A DNA stretch of 64,000 nucleotides. Source: Archangiaceae bacterium. GTDB lineage: Bacteria > Myxococcota > Myxococcia > Myxococcales > Myxococcaceae. The position numbers and the translations under genes are program-made. A model generated the notes under the pieces. The model had not been told where the DNA came from. It saw nothing but the letters and a program-made list of their open reading frames with translations, and did no database searches. Below, piece by piece: positions 41,818 to 50,195 of the stretch (position 1 is its first letter; each line of letters begins with the position of its first letter). The DNA is taken from positions 1-64,000 of the forward strand of contig JADJNS010000025.1 of NCBI GenBank assembly GCA_016714225.1, given 5' to 3'.

Positions 41818-43340
41818 GCGGCAGCCCGCTCGAGCCGGCGCTTCATCTCTGCGGGCCAGGTGTCGGGGGCGAGCCGCGTCGCCTCGTCGAGCCAGCGCTG
41901 CGCGGCAGGGTCGCGGTCGTGCTGCAACTGCAGCCCCGCAGTGCCCAGGCACTGCGCCTCGTGCCAGGTGCGCTGCGCCGAGATGGCGGTCGGCGTGAAC
42001 GCCACGAGCAGTCCGACTCCGACCAGCGCCAGCTCACGGCTCCGGGGAACAAATGCGAAAGAGAACTGCCGGCGGGGCTCATCGGGCAGCTCGCGGCGGT
42101 TCTCTTCCGCGTTTGTTCCGCGCGCGAGGCTCGATGCTGACGGTCGAAGCATCGCCATGCCGTGGGCAGCGAAGAGGCAGAGCAGGGGGGCGAGCGGCAG
42201 CCGGTAGCGATCGAACACGAAGAACGCGACGACGCTGGCGCCGTAGAGCACCGCGAGCACGACGAGCGGCCGCGCGCGCTCGAGGCTCCACCCGCGCACC
42301 AGCCCCAGCAGCGCGAGCGGGAAGAGCAGGCCCCAGCTCAGCGGCGCGAGCCAGAGCGCGGGCGCGAGCCAGCCGCGAAAGCAGGTGAACGCGTAGTTGT
42401 CGGGCACCTCGTAGTCGCTCAGCAGCAGGCGCACCTTCGAGAAGGTGAGGGCCAGGGCCTCGCCGGGGTGCCCGGCCCAGAAGCGCAGGCCCTCGGTGAG
42501 CCAGTAGCGCGAGCTCTCGGCGTGGGTGAGCGGGCGACTCAGGCGCCGCTCGGCCTCGGCCTTGAAGCCGGTCAGCTCTTCCGAGGGGCGGGCGACGAGA
42601 AAGTCGGGAGCGTCGTAGGTGCCGCTCGCGCCGGCGTGGTTGCCGAGCCAGAAGTTCGCGCCGCCGTGGGCGGTGGTGATGACGGGTTGACCGCCGGCGG
42701 CGAGGTTGTGGGCGAGTGAGAGAGCGAGCGGGAGCGCGAGGCCGAGGGCGGCCCAGCCGGCGTGGCGGCGCGCGGCGACGAGCGGCAGCGGGGCGAGCAA
42801 GAGGAAGTTGCCGCGCAGCAGGGCGAGCAGGCCGAAGGCGAGCCCGCTGAGCGCCCAGCGGCGCTGCTCGGCGCGCACGGTGAGGTACATCGCCCACGCC
42901 ACGAGGTGAACGGTGAGCGGCTCTTTGAGCAAGAAGCCGGTGGCGAACGCGAGCGGGCCGAAGAGCGCGGTGAAGGCCGCGGCGAGCAGGGCGGTGCGCT
43001 CGCCGAACAGCTCGCGCGCGGTGCGATAGACGAGCTCGACGGTGCCGGCGAACAGCGCCACGCAGAACAGGCGGCAGGCGAGCAGCGAGCCGTGGGTGAG
43101 GAAGAGCAGGGCGGCGAGCACGTAGGCCCAGAGCGGGTCGAAGAAGAAGACGTCTGGGCCGAGCAATTCGCCGTGAGCGATGCGGCGGGCCCACTCGACG
43201 TACATGCGCTCGTCGACGATGGGGCGCGTGCCGAAGGGGCCCGCTTGAATTTCGAGCGCGACGGCGGTGCCGGTGAGAGTTGCCCAGAGGTGGGGGAGCA
43301 CTCGGAGCGCGCGTTGCGGCACGGAGCGCTCAGTATTCAC
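41808..43340 (-). CDS. GT-C-like membrane glycosyltransferase (PMT/ArnT type)
   Basis: 510 residues from GTG 43340. About ten hydrophobic helices; the N-terminal loop holds RPIVDERMYVEWARR, an acidic DE pair after the first helix that suits the catalytic loop of GT-C (PMT/ArnT-like) enzymes using lipid-phosphate sugars. The C-terminal 60 residues have a TPR-like helix. Between the last two helices there is a polar insert (RGTNAEENRRELPDEPRRQ) encoded by a 74-bp palindrome at 42046-42119. The start lies 9 bases inside of repeat copy B, so its leader is repeat DNA. Confidence 0.7.
   Translation of the reverse strand: MNTERSVPQRALRVLPHLWATLTGTAVALEIQAGPFGTRPIVDERMYVEWARRIAHGELLGPDVFFFDPLWAYVLAALLFLTHGSLLACRLFCVALFAGTVELVYRTARELFGERTALLAAAFTALFGPLAFATGFLLKEPLTVHLVAWAMYLTVRAEQRRWALSGLAFGLLALLRGNFLLLAPLPLVAARRHAGWAALGLALPLALSLAHNLAAGGQPVITTAHGGANFWLGNHAGASGTYDAPDFLVARPSEELTGFKAEAERRLSRPLTHAESSRYWLTEGLRFWAGHPGEALALTFSKVRLLLSDYEVPDNYAFTCFRGWLAPALWLAPLSWGLLFPLALLGLVRGWSLERARPLVVLAVLYGASVVAFFVFDRYRLPLAPLLCLFAAHGMAMLRPSASSLARGTNAEENRRELPDEPRRQFSFAFVPRSRELALVGVGLLVAFTPTAISAQRTWHEAQCLGTAGLQLQHDRDPAAQRWLDEATRLAPDTWPAEMKRRLERAAAQP
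42046..42119. repeat. 74-bp palindromic insert within a coding sequence
   Basis: GGAACAAATGCGAAAGAG and the following seven bases (42046-42070) match the reverse complement of 42095-42119 at 22 of 25 positions, with a 24-base middle. The block keeps the reading frame of the membrane enzyme and encodes a polar loop unlike its hydrophobic surroundings. It looks like an in-frame palindromic insertion, comparable in kind to Rickettsia palindromic elements. Confidence 0.6.
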
Positions 43341-43348
43341 GATCGGAC

Positions 43349-43654
43349 GCTGCCACGGTGAGTCGATGCAGGCCAGGCGCGAAGCACGCCGACGGCCCGG
43401 CAGGGTCAGGCCAAGGTTCAGCGGGGTCGGGCAGGGATCGGTGGGGCAGCGGACAGGGCAGGGGCTGGTACCCGGGGTTTTGGTTGGCCAGGGCCGCGGC
43501 CCGTGACGCGAGGCCCCACCCAACCCTTTGACCTTCGCCTTCGCGTGAGTGCCTTCCCGAAACCACCCCTGCCCGAGCCCCCTGAACCTTGGCCTGACCC
43601 TGCCGGGCCGTCGGCGCCGGTAGAACCTCGCCTGCTCCGACTCACCGTGGCTGC
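43349..43654. repeat. Interspersed repeat family R1, copy B
   Basis: 306 bp with the fullest ends of the three copies: outer arms GCTGCCACGGTGAGTC (43349-43364) and GACTCACCGTGGCTGC (43639-43654); inner arms GGCCCGGCAGGGTCAGGCC (43394-43412) and its complement ending at 43609. The interior differs from copies A and C. It fills the gap between the membrane glycosyltransferase start (43340) and the SNase stop (43701); nothing else is seen there. Confidence 0.8.
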
Positions 43655-43700
43655 GCGCGAAATCACCCCGCGGCACCCGCACCACGCACGCAACCCGCTC

Positions 43701-44180
43701 CTACTCGCAAGTCACCGGGTTGCAGGCCCCCCACAACCCCACCCGGTTCGTCTTCGCCACCACCTCGTAGTCCTCGAACTCCTGCTTCCGCGCCATGCCC
43801 CCGGGCGAGATGTACAGCACGCACGCGAGGCCGTTCTCCATCAGCCCCCGGTTCACCTCGTGCCCATCGACGCTCACGTACGCCAGCCATCGCCCGTACC
43901 GGTCTTTGCAAGACTCGGCGTCGTACGTCAGCGACACCTGCTTCCCCTCGACCTGCATGCGGTTGTACTCGACCGCCTGCGCCCCGTAGCAGTCGTTGTG
44001 CCCCTGCGTGGTCTCGGGCGCGTCGACCAGCAGGTACCGAACCCGGTCTCCGGTATCGAGCTCGATGGTGTCGCCGTCGACCACCCGGCTCACCGTCGCC
44101 GTCGACGGCCCACACGGTGACGGCGCGCTGCAGCCCGCGAGCAAGAGCCCTACACCCGCGAGCCGCAGCGCCGCGCTCAC
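43701..44180 (-). CDS. Thermonuclease-like (SNase) lipoprotein
   Basis: 159 residues from GTG 44180. Signal peptide with lipobox LLLAGC, then one SNase domain (about 30-155). Catalytic residues match staphylococcal nuclease: VVDGDTIEL (metal Asp), RYLLVDAPET (Arg35, Asp40 and Glu43 equivalents) and DRYGRWLAYV (Arg87 equivalent). An active, Ca-dependent nuclease displayed at the cell surface or periplasm is predicted. Last gene of the four-gene operon; GTGA overlap with the lamin-tail gene. Confidence 0.9.
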   Translation of the reverse strand: MSAALRLAGVGLLLAGCSAPSPCGPSTATVSRVVDGDTIELDTGDRVRYLLVDAPETTQGHNDCYGAQAVEYNRMQVEGKQVSLTYDAESCKDRYGRWLAYVSVDGHEVNRGLMENGLACVLYISPGGMARKQEFEDYEVVAKTNRVGLWGACNPVTCE

Positions 44181-46450
44181 GGGCAGTTCTCGTTCACCGT
44201 GCCCGGCGTGCCGCGGTCGCCCTGGCCGCCGTCGACCAGGCCACCGTCGGCGAAGTGCCCGTAGCGCGCCGAGGGCGTGATGCACACGCTGCCCGCGTCT
44301 TCGTTGTCGCTCGGTGAGCTCAGCCCCGCGCGCAGCTGCCACGACGCGCCCGAGGTGGTCGTGCCGTAGCCGAAGCTGTCGAGCGTGTCGGTGCCCGACC
44401 GCACCACCACGCTGCGCACACCGCTGTTGGTCAAGGTGAACCCGAAGGTCGCCACCGGAGTCGGCAGGCCACCGTTGAGAATCGGGTCCATCGTGCGCGC
44501 GAACAACGCGAACTGCCCCGCATTCACCGGCAGGCAGGTCTGGCTGCTCACCGGGCTCATGCCGGTGCTCTCGTTGGCCAGCACCAGCCCGTTCAGGTCG
44601 AACGACGCGTTGGCGAGCAGCTCGATGTACTCGCCGGTGGTGTCGTCGGTGCCCCTGGGGTCGGCCATGAACTCCGTGATGACCAGCTGGCCCGACGTCG
44701 GCTTGACGATCGCCCGGGTCATGCCGCTGCCCGGGTCGACGCAGTCGTTGGGGTTCGGCGGCGCCGGGCAGGCGGTGTTCGCCCCGCCCGGAGTGCCGAG
44801 GTCGCCACCGTCCATCGGGTAGCCCACCGTGGCGCGGCAGAAGCTCATCGGGTCGTCGTTGCCCACGGCGCTCGACGAGGCCGGGCTCAGTTGCCACGCC
44901 ACCCCGGCCACCGCCGCCGGGTACGCAGTCGCGTCGATCAGCCCCGCGTCAGGGAGCGCGATCGAGAGCATGGTGCTCGAGTTCGACAGGCCCGCGGTGA
45001 ACGTGCCGGTCAGCGTGGGCAGCCCGCCGTTGCCGCTCGCGGTGTGCGCCAGCAGCGCATAGCCCCCCGCCGGCACCGCCAGGCAGTCGGGAGACGAGAG
45101 CGTGTTGCGGGTGCTGCCCGCGGTGAGCACCAGCCCGTTCAGGTCGGCCGCGCCGTCGCTCTTGAGCTCGAGCCACTCGCCCAGGTTGTCGGCCACCGCC
45201 TTGGGGTCGGCCATCACCTCGGTGAAGTAGAGCGAGCCGGGCGAAGGCGGCACGATGGCGCGCATCTGCGAGGTGCCCATGTCGCGGCACATGCCCGCGG
45301 TCGACGCCATGCAGGCGGTGTTGGCCGCACCCGGCGTGCCGAAGTCTCCGGTGGTCGCGTCGCCGTAGCGCACCGTCGAGGCACAGTACGCGCTGGGGTC
45401 GTCGTTGTTCGTGGCGTCAGACCGCGTCGGGTCGAGCTGCCACGCCACCCCGCTCACCGACGCCGGGTAGTTCGCGGTGTCGATGCCCGCGTCTTCGACC
45501 GACAGCGTCACCGAGCCCGCGCCCTGGGTCAGCGCCGCGGTGAAGGTCGCCACCACGTTGGGTATGCCGCCGTTCACGCCCGCATCGGTTTCGTGCGCCA
45601 GCACCGCGTACGAGCCGGCCGGCACCCTCAGGCACTGCGTCGAGGTGATGGCGCGCGCCGTGGTGCCCACGGTGAGCACCATGTCGTTCAGGTCGACGTC
45701 GGCGGTGCTCTTCACCTCGAGGTACTCGCCCAGCGAGTCCGACGCCGCGCTGGGGTCGGCCATCACCTCGGTGAAGAACACCTGCCCCGGCAGGGGCGGC
45801 ACCACCGGCCGCGACGCCGAGCTGCCGGGGTCGGTGCAGTTGCCGCTCGGCACCACCACGTCACACTCGTCGTTGGCCTGGCCGGGCGTGCCGAAGTTCG
45901 CCGTGCCCGCGAGCATGGTCTTGGCGTCGCACCACCTCGTCTCGTCGTCGTTGGCCGTGCCGTCGGGGGTCACCTTGCCGTCGAGCTGCCGCGCGTGCGC
46001 CGCCTTCGCCGCCACCGAGTACTGCAGCTCGTCGAAGGTGATGGTGGTGCCGCACTTGAGGCCGATCACCGCGTCGCTGTTCGACAGCGCGCCCAGCCCG
46101 GCCTCGTACGAGTAGTTGATGTACGAGGGCAGGGCGCCCGAGCGCACGTCGCCGAGCACGAAGTACGAGCGCGGCTCGATCTTGCCCGCCTTGATGACGT
46201 GGGTCTTGAGCGAGCTGCCGTCGGTCTTCTTGACGTAGATGCTGACGCCCTTCAGGTCGATGGCGGTGCCGAGGGTGTTGAACACCTCGATCCACTCCGA
46301 GCCGGTGTCGGTGCCGTCGGGGTCGGCGAGAAACTCGGTGATCACCAGGTCTCCGGCCATGCGGCCCTTACAGGCGTCGGTCGACGTACCGCCCGGGCCG
46401 CATGCCGCCCCCACCGCCACCAGCGAACCCATCAGAAGTACACGACGCAT
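44177..46450 (-). CDS. Lipoprotein with four lamin-tail domains (LTD)
   Basis: 757 residues. Lipobox VGAAC (Cys17). Four tandem Ig-like lamin-tail repeats begin with near-identical strands: LVITEFLADP (about 35), VFFTEVMADP (about 225), LYFTEVMADP (about 412), LVITEFMADP (about 595). Each also carries GEYLEVKS/GEWLELKS-type strands, an NDD motif and a closing FGTPGxAN-C. Bacterial LTDs occur on secreted proteins with nucleases and are thought to bind DNA or anchor complexes. It is the third gene of the operon, between two SNases, with zero-gap and overlapping joints. A scaffold role is inferred. Confidence 0.88.
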   Translation of the reverse strand: MRRVLLMGSLVAVGAACGPGGTSTDACKGRMAGDLVITEFLADPDGTDTGSEWIEVFNTLGTAIDLKGVSIYVKKTDGSSLKTHVIKAGKIEPRSYFVLGDVRSGALPSYINYSYEAGLGALSNSDAVIGLKCGTTITFDELQYSVAAKAAHARQLDGKVTPDGTANDDETRWCDAKTMLAGTANFGTPGQANDECDVVVPSGNCTDPGSSASRPVVPPLPGQVFFTEVMADPSAASDSLGEYLEVKSTADVDLNDMVLTVGTTARAITSTQCLRVPAGSYAVLAHETDAGVNGGIPNVVATFTAALTQGAGSVTLSVEDAGIDTANYPASVSGVAWQLDPTRSDATNNDDPSAYCASTVRYGDATTGDFGTPGAANTACMASTAGMCRDMGTSQMRAIVPPSPGSLYFTEVMADPKAVADNLGEWLELKSDGAADLNGLVLTAGSTRNTLSSPDCLAVPAGGYALLAHTASGNGGLPTLTGTFTAGLSNSSTMLSIALPDAGLIDATAYPAAVAGVAWQLSPASSSAVGNDDPMSFCRATVGYPMDGGDLGTPGGANTACPAPPNPNDCVDPGSGMTRAIVKPTSGQLVITEFMADPRGTDDTTGEYIELLANASFDLNGLVLANESTGMSPVSSQTCLPVNAGQFALFARTMDPILNGGLPTPVATFGFTLTNSGVRSVVVRSGTDTLDSFGYGTTTSGASWQLRAGLSSPSDNEDAGSVCITPSARYGHFADGGLVDGGQGDRGTPGTVNENCP

Positions 46451-47572
46451 TCAGTCTCCCTCAGTCTCTTTCTCGGCCCGCTTCAACGGCTGTTGCTCCA
46501 ACAGTGTCTCGAGCTCGCGCGATGGGGCGAGCACCTGCCCCGGCAGGCTCACCACCAGCTGCAGGCGGTCGACGTTGCGATTCTCGTCGCGGTACTTGTT
46601 CACCACGCCGCGCACCTGAATGTACTCGCCCTGCTTGTACTGCGCGCCCGAGGCGAGCAGCACGTCCTTGTCCCAGAACACCACGTCGAAGTCGTTGCCG
46701 CGGTTGCGCGACAGGCGCACCAGCGAAGGGCCGTGCTCGCCGAACTTCACCTCGCTCACCGAGCCCAGCAGCGTCACCTCTTTGCCCAGCTTCTGCTCGA
46801 GCTTGAGCATCGCGTCCCACCGGGTCAGCGCGATGTACGACTCGGGCCGATCTTCCATCTGCTTCTCGAAGCGGGTGATGCTCGCCTCGCGCGCGGCCCA
46901 CCACTTCAGCCGCTCGGGGTAGTCGTCGTAGTGCTGCCGGTCGGGCGCCCAGATGCCCAGCTTGTCCTGCTGGGCCAGCTTCTGGGCCTCGACGAACTCG
47001 CGGTGAAAGCGGCGGCTGCGGCCGTACTTCACGAAGTACGGCGAGAAGCCGTGGCGCACGCACTCGACGTTGTAGTTCACCCAGCGCCCGTCTTTCTTCA
47101 CCATCACGTAGGCGAGGTAGCGCCCGTAGTAGTCGCGAATCTCGCCGGGGTGGTCACGCTCGAGCCGCACGCTGGTCACGCCGTCGAAGAAAGCGCTGGC
47201 CCACGTCTTGGCGTCTTCGCCCAGTGGGGTGGCGTACTTCACCGGCCGGCTCGACTCGCCGCGCATCTCGGCCTTGTAGTGGTTCCACCCGGCGGCGAAC
47301 GCGCGCCGCTCGGACTCGTGCTTGAACGTCTCTTCGGTGTCGAGCGCCAACAGGCGCAGCGAGCTGTCGAGGCCCCGCACCTTGATGGTGTCTCCGTCGA
47401 CCACCGAGGCCGAGCCGTCGATGGGAAACTCGCCCAGCTCGAGCGCCACCACCTCGAGTCGGGTGAGCAGCTGCGTGGCCTGCGTGCGGCTGTAGCGCTG
47501 CCCCGACCGGGTGGTCGAGCACGCCGAGCAAACCACCAGCGCTGCGAGAAAGAAGACCGAACGCATCGACAT
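46451..47572 (-). CDS. SNase-OB-fold lipoprotein
   Basis: 373 residues from ATG 47572 (a GTG one codon earlier, at 47575, is also possible). Lipobox region VCSAC. An SNase domain at about 55-215 has VVDGDTIKV, RLLALDTEET (Arg and Glu kept, Pro replaced by Glu) and DYYGRYLAYV (Arg87 equivalent), so activity is likely. The following 150 residues include an OB-like beta segment (GKEVTLLGSVSEVKFGEHG, GEYIQVRGVVNKYRDE), which can bind single-stranded nucleic acid. Second gene of the operon; the next start touches its stop. Confidence 0.85.
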   Translation of the reverse strand: MSMRSVFFLAALVVCSACSTTRSGQRYSRTQATQLLTRLEVVALELGEFPIDGSASVVDGDTIKVRGLDSSLRLLALDTEETFKHESERRAFAAGWNHYKAEMRGESSRPVKYATPLGEDAKTWASAFFDGVTSVRLERDHPGEIRDYYGRYLAYVMVKKDGRWVNYNVECVRHGFSPYFVKYGRSRRFHREFVEAQKLAQQDKLGIWAPDRQHYDDYPERLKWWAAREASITRFEKQMEDRPESYIALTRWDAMLKLEQKLGKEVTLLGSVSEVKFGEHGPSLVRLSRNRGNDFDVVFWDKDVLLASGAQYKQGEYIQVRGVVNKYRDENRNVDRLQLVVSLPGQVLAPSRELETLLEQQPLKRAEKETEGD

Positions 47573-47577
47573 CACTT

Positions 47578-49851
47578 CTAGAACCGGCCTTCGAGCTCGA
47601 GACGGAACCGGTGTTCCGGGTTGGGGATCCGGTCCAACGTTCCTTGGCGTTTATCCAACCACACGTAGACGTCGTAGCGCACGGTGGGTCGCAGCCACTT
47701 GAGGCCGGTGTAGGTGACCTCGAGAAAGCTCCACAGCGACTCTTCGAGGCGGTCGTTGCTGAAGATGTCGCCCTTCAGGTAGCGCGAGCGCAGGCGGAAG
47801 AGCAGCGCGTCGATCGGCTGGCTGCGAATCTCGGCGGTGAAGCGCACGTCTTGCGAGAGCTTGTCGGTGTAGTCGATGTCCGAGACGAGGTCGTGCACGT
47901 AGGTGAGCGCGATCTCGAGCTTCTTGCGAAGGGGGCGAAAGCGCAGCTGCGCGCCCAGCCGGTAACGCTCGCCGATGCACAGCTGCGGCTGGCCTTCGAT
48001 CTGGGGTGGAGCGCGGCCGTCGACCGAGGTGAAGCACCTGCCGACCTGCGGGTCATCGGGGTCGCCGTTGAGGTTGAGCAGGTCTTTGTTGCGGTACTCG
48101 AACCACAGCGACGGCTCGAAGAACGACCAGCCCTTGTAGTCGCCGCGGATCAGCGCATCGATGTTCTGGGTGCCGGCCTTGAACCCGCCCGGGTTCGACG
48201 TGCCGAGGAGCGTGCCTTCGATGCCCTTCTGGTCCCACGGCAGCACCGCGTAGTCGACCACGCCGCGCACCTGAAAGTCGCCCAGCGAGCGGTCGGTGTA
48301 CTTGATGCGCACTCCGGCCTCGTCGCGCGCCCGCTGGCCGTCGACCTCGTCGGCCGACGACACCGGCCGCGCGTACGGGTTGATGAAGCGCACGTCGTAG
48401 AGCCGGGTGGTGATCTCGAGCTCGCGCTTGCCGCGGCCCCACACCGAGCGCTGCACCGCGCCCCAGCCGCCGCCGCCACCCGGCTCGCTGTCGAAGCTGC
48501 GCGCCACCTCGAGGTACAGGTTCCACGAGCCCAGGGTCACGCGCACGTCGGCGCCCAGCGCCCCCCACGGCCCGCCGAAGGGGTACTTGCTGTACTCCTG
48601 GAAATCGAGCTGCATCGGCTGCACGTGCCAGCGCGGCGCGGCGCCGTAGCCGGTGATCGCGATCTCGAACATCGGCACCGGCTGCAGCTCGGCGCGCCCG
48701 CCCGCGGCGAGCTCGTCCCACAGGTTGGCGAGGGTGGCGAACTTCAGCCGCGCGCGCTGCGGGTCACCGGTGCCGGGGTCGACGTAGACGTTGGGTGCCT
48801 TGCACAGATCATTGGTGTCGTTGCGCGGGTCGTCACAGTCGCGGTGGTCGAACAGCTCGTACTGGTACACCGAGCGGGTCTGGTAGCTGGCGAACGCGTA
48901 GAGCGAGGTCTTGGCGGTGGTGCCAAGCTCGAGGTCTTCGGCCGAGAACGCCACGCCGCGAAACGGGTCGCGCCAGATGATGTCGGGGGTGGTGTAGCGG
49001 TCTTCGACGCACAGCGGAGTGCCGGTGGGGAACTCGCCCGCCGACAATCGGCAGATGCCGGTGAGGTCGCGGGGAATGTAGACGACCTCGTCGGGGGTGA
49101 TGCCCTTGGGGTTGTAGCGGGTGGTGTTGTCGAGGGTGAGGCGCTGGCCGAAGCCGATGCGAAAGGTGCCCGCCAGCACCCTGAGGCGCGACGACTTCCA
49201 CTGCACGTAGAACTTGGGGACGTTGACCTGGTAGCCCTCGGGGTACACGCCGATGGTGCCGAGCGCGCCGGTGGGGTTGCACGGTGAGCTCGAGCCGCTG
49301 CAGTGCGTCTGGCGGGTCTCGTCGAAGAAGGGCGAGGTGACGCGGCGGCGGGTGAACGCGGCCAGCAGGCCGCCGCTGAGCGCGAAGGGCCCCTTGAGCT
49401 TGAGCTGGGCGGCCGCGGGCGGAGCGATGGGGTCGCCCGCGGTGTACATGCCGAGCAGGCGGTAGTAGCCGCCGAGCGGAATCTTGGTGGGCTCGGCGCC
49501 GATCAGCAGAAACGCGGCGATCTGGTTGAGCTGCTCGGGGGTGATGATGCCGGCGGCGACCAGCACCGCGGGGTCTTCGAGGTGGCCCTCGTTCTTGCGG
49601 TACGCGACGATCTCGTCGACGTCGGCGTAGGTGAGGCTGGGCAGCTCGTAGAGCTCTTCGCGGCCGGCGCGGTTGAGATCGACGCCGTCTTCGAGCAGCT
49701 CGATCAGCGTCTGGCCGGTGGCGTCGGAGATCTCGCCGCGCTCCATCGCGCTGCGGAGGTCGTCTTCGTCGTCGATGGTGAGCGGGCTCTCGTAGATCGC
49801 GCCGAGTGCGGGAAGAGAGAACAGCGTGGCGCACACCGCAGACCGGAGCAT
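47578..49851 (-). CDS. Outer-membrane beta-barrel with N-terminal helix-hairpin-helix DNA-binding motif
   Basis: 757 residues. Signal peptide (MLRSAVCATLFSLPALGA), then about 90 residues with ComEA-like helix-hairpin-helix units: DGVDLNRAGREELYELPSLTYADVDEIVAYRKNEG. The rest is rich in alternating beta-strands (YRLLGMYTAG, FYVQWKSSRLRVLAGTFRIGFGQ) and ends in Phe (RLELEGRF), the outer-membrane barrel signature. HhH motifs bind DNA backbone without sequence choice. First gene of the operon with two nucleases and an LTD protein; together they suggest capture and cutting of extracellular DNA at the outer membrane (inference). Confidence 0.85.
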   Translation of the reverse strand: MLRSAVCATLFSLPALGAIYESPLTIDDEDDLRSAMERGEISDATGQTLIELLEDGVDLNRAGREELYELPSLTYADVDEIVAYRKNEGHLEDPAVLVAAGIITPEQLNQIAAFLLIGAEPTKIPLGGYYRLLGMYTAGDPIAPPAAAQLKLKGPFALSGGLLAAFTRRRVTSPFFDETRQTHCSGSSSPCNPTGALGTIGVYPEGYQVNVPKFYVQWKSSRLRVLAGTFRIGFGQRLTLDNTTRYNPKGITPDEVVYIPRDLTGICRLSAGEFPTGTPLCVEDRYTTPDIIWRDPFRGVAFSAEDLELGTTAKTSLYAFASYQTRSVYQYELFDHRDCDDPRNDTNDLCKAPNVYVDPGTGDPQRARLKFATLANLWDELAAGGRAELQPVPMFEIAITGYGAAPRWHVQPMQLDFQEYSKYPFGGPWGALGADVRVTLGSWNLYLEVARSFDSEPGGGGGWGAVQRSVWGRGKRELEITTRLYDVRFINPYARPVSSADEVDGQRARDEAGVRIKYTDRSLGDFQVRGVVDYAVLPWDQKGIEGTLLGTSNPGGFKAGTQNIDALIRGDYKGWSFFEPSLWFEYRNKDLLNLNGDPDDPQVGRCFTSVDGRAPPQIEGQPQLCIGERYRLGAQLRFRPLRKKLEIALTYVHDLVSDIDYTDKLSQDVRFTAEIRSQPIDALLFRLRSRYLKGDIFSNDRLEESLWSFLEVTYTGLKWLRPTVRYDVYVWLDKRQGTLDRIPNPEHRFRLELEGRF

Positions 49852-50195
49852 CGAAGGCGGCGACTATGCGACAGCCGTGGCTCCCGTTTCCACTCTTGTG
49901 GGGCGGTCAGCCACACGCTGGTGACTCGCGGCCGCCGCGCAATTCTCACATCGTGAGAGATCGACCTCCGCTGTCGCATGGGGCGTGCGTTTCTCGACTG
50001 CTGCGAAACAGATCAGCTGTCGCACTTTCACTTCAAGCGCCGGAAATCGACCGTCTGGCGGCGACTGTCTCCGAGCTTTGCTTTTCCGCGCTCCAGCGCA
50101 CACGCGAGGGGGCGGGGCGCTCCCTCTGAAGGGCGACTGGCCGAGCGATTGCTGAGTGCACCCGGCACAAAGGGCGGCACCGAGGGGTTCTTCTG
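49852..50195. other. Divergent promoter region
   Basis: 344 bases between the HhH-barrel operon (minus, from 49851) and the trypsin-like protease (plus, from 50196). I see no gene. It contains one clear dyad at 49944-49958; promoter boxes could not be assigned with confidence. Confidence 0.5.
49944..49958. promoter_or_regulatory. TCTCAC-ATC-GTGAGA palindrome
   Basis: Perfect 6-bp dyad with a 3-base spacer, 93 bases upstream of the HhH-barrel operon start and 238 bases upstream of the protease gene. It is placed to control the surface-nuclease operon; the binding protein is unknown. Confidence 0.35.

Noticed and set aside
43360..43685. N-terminal extension of the membrane glycosyltransferase into the repeat
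   Set aside because: The upstream part is R1 repeat sequence with no hydrophobic or domain signal; GTG 43340 gives a sensible start.
44891..47581. Plus-strand open frame of about 900 codons across the lamin-tail and SNase genes
   Set aside because: Shadow frame; the minus-strand genes have signal peptides, domains and clean overlaps.
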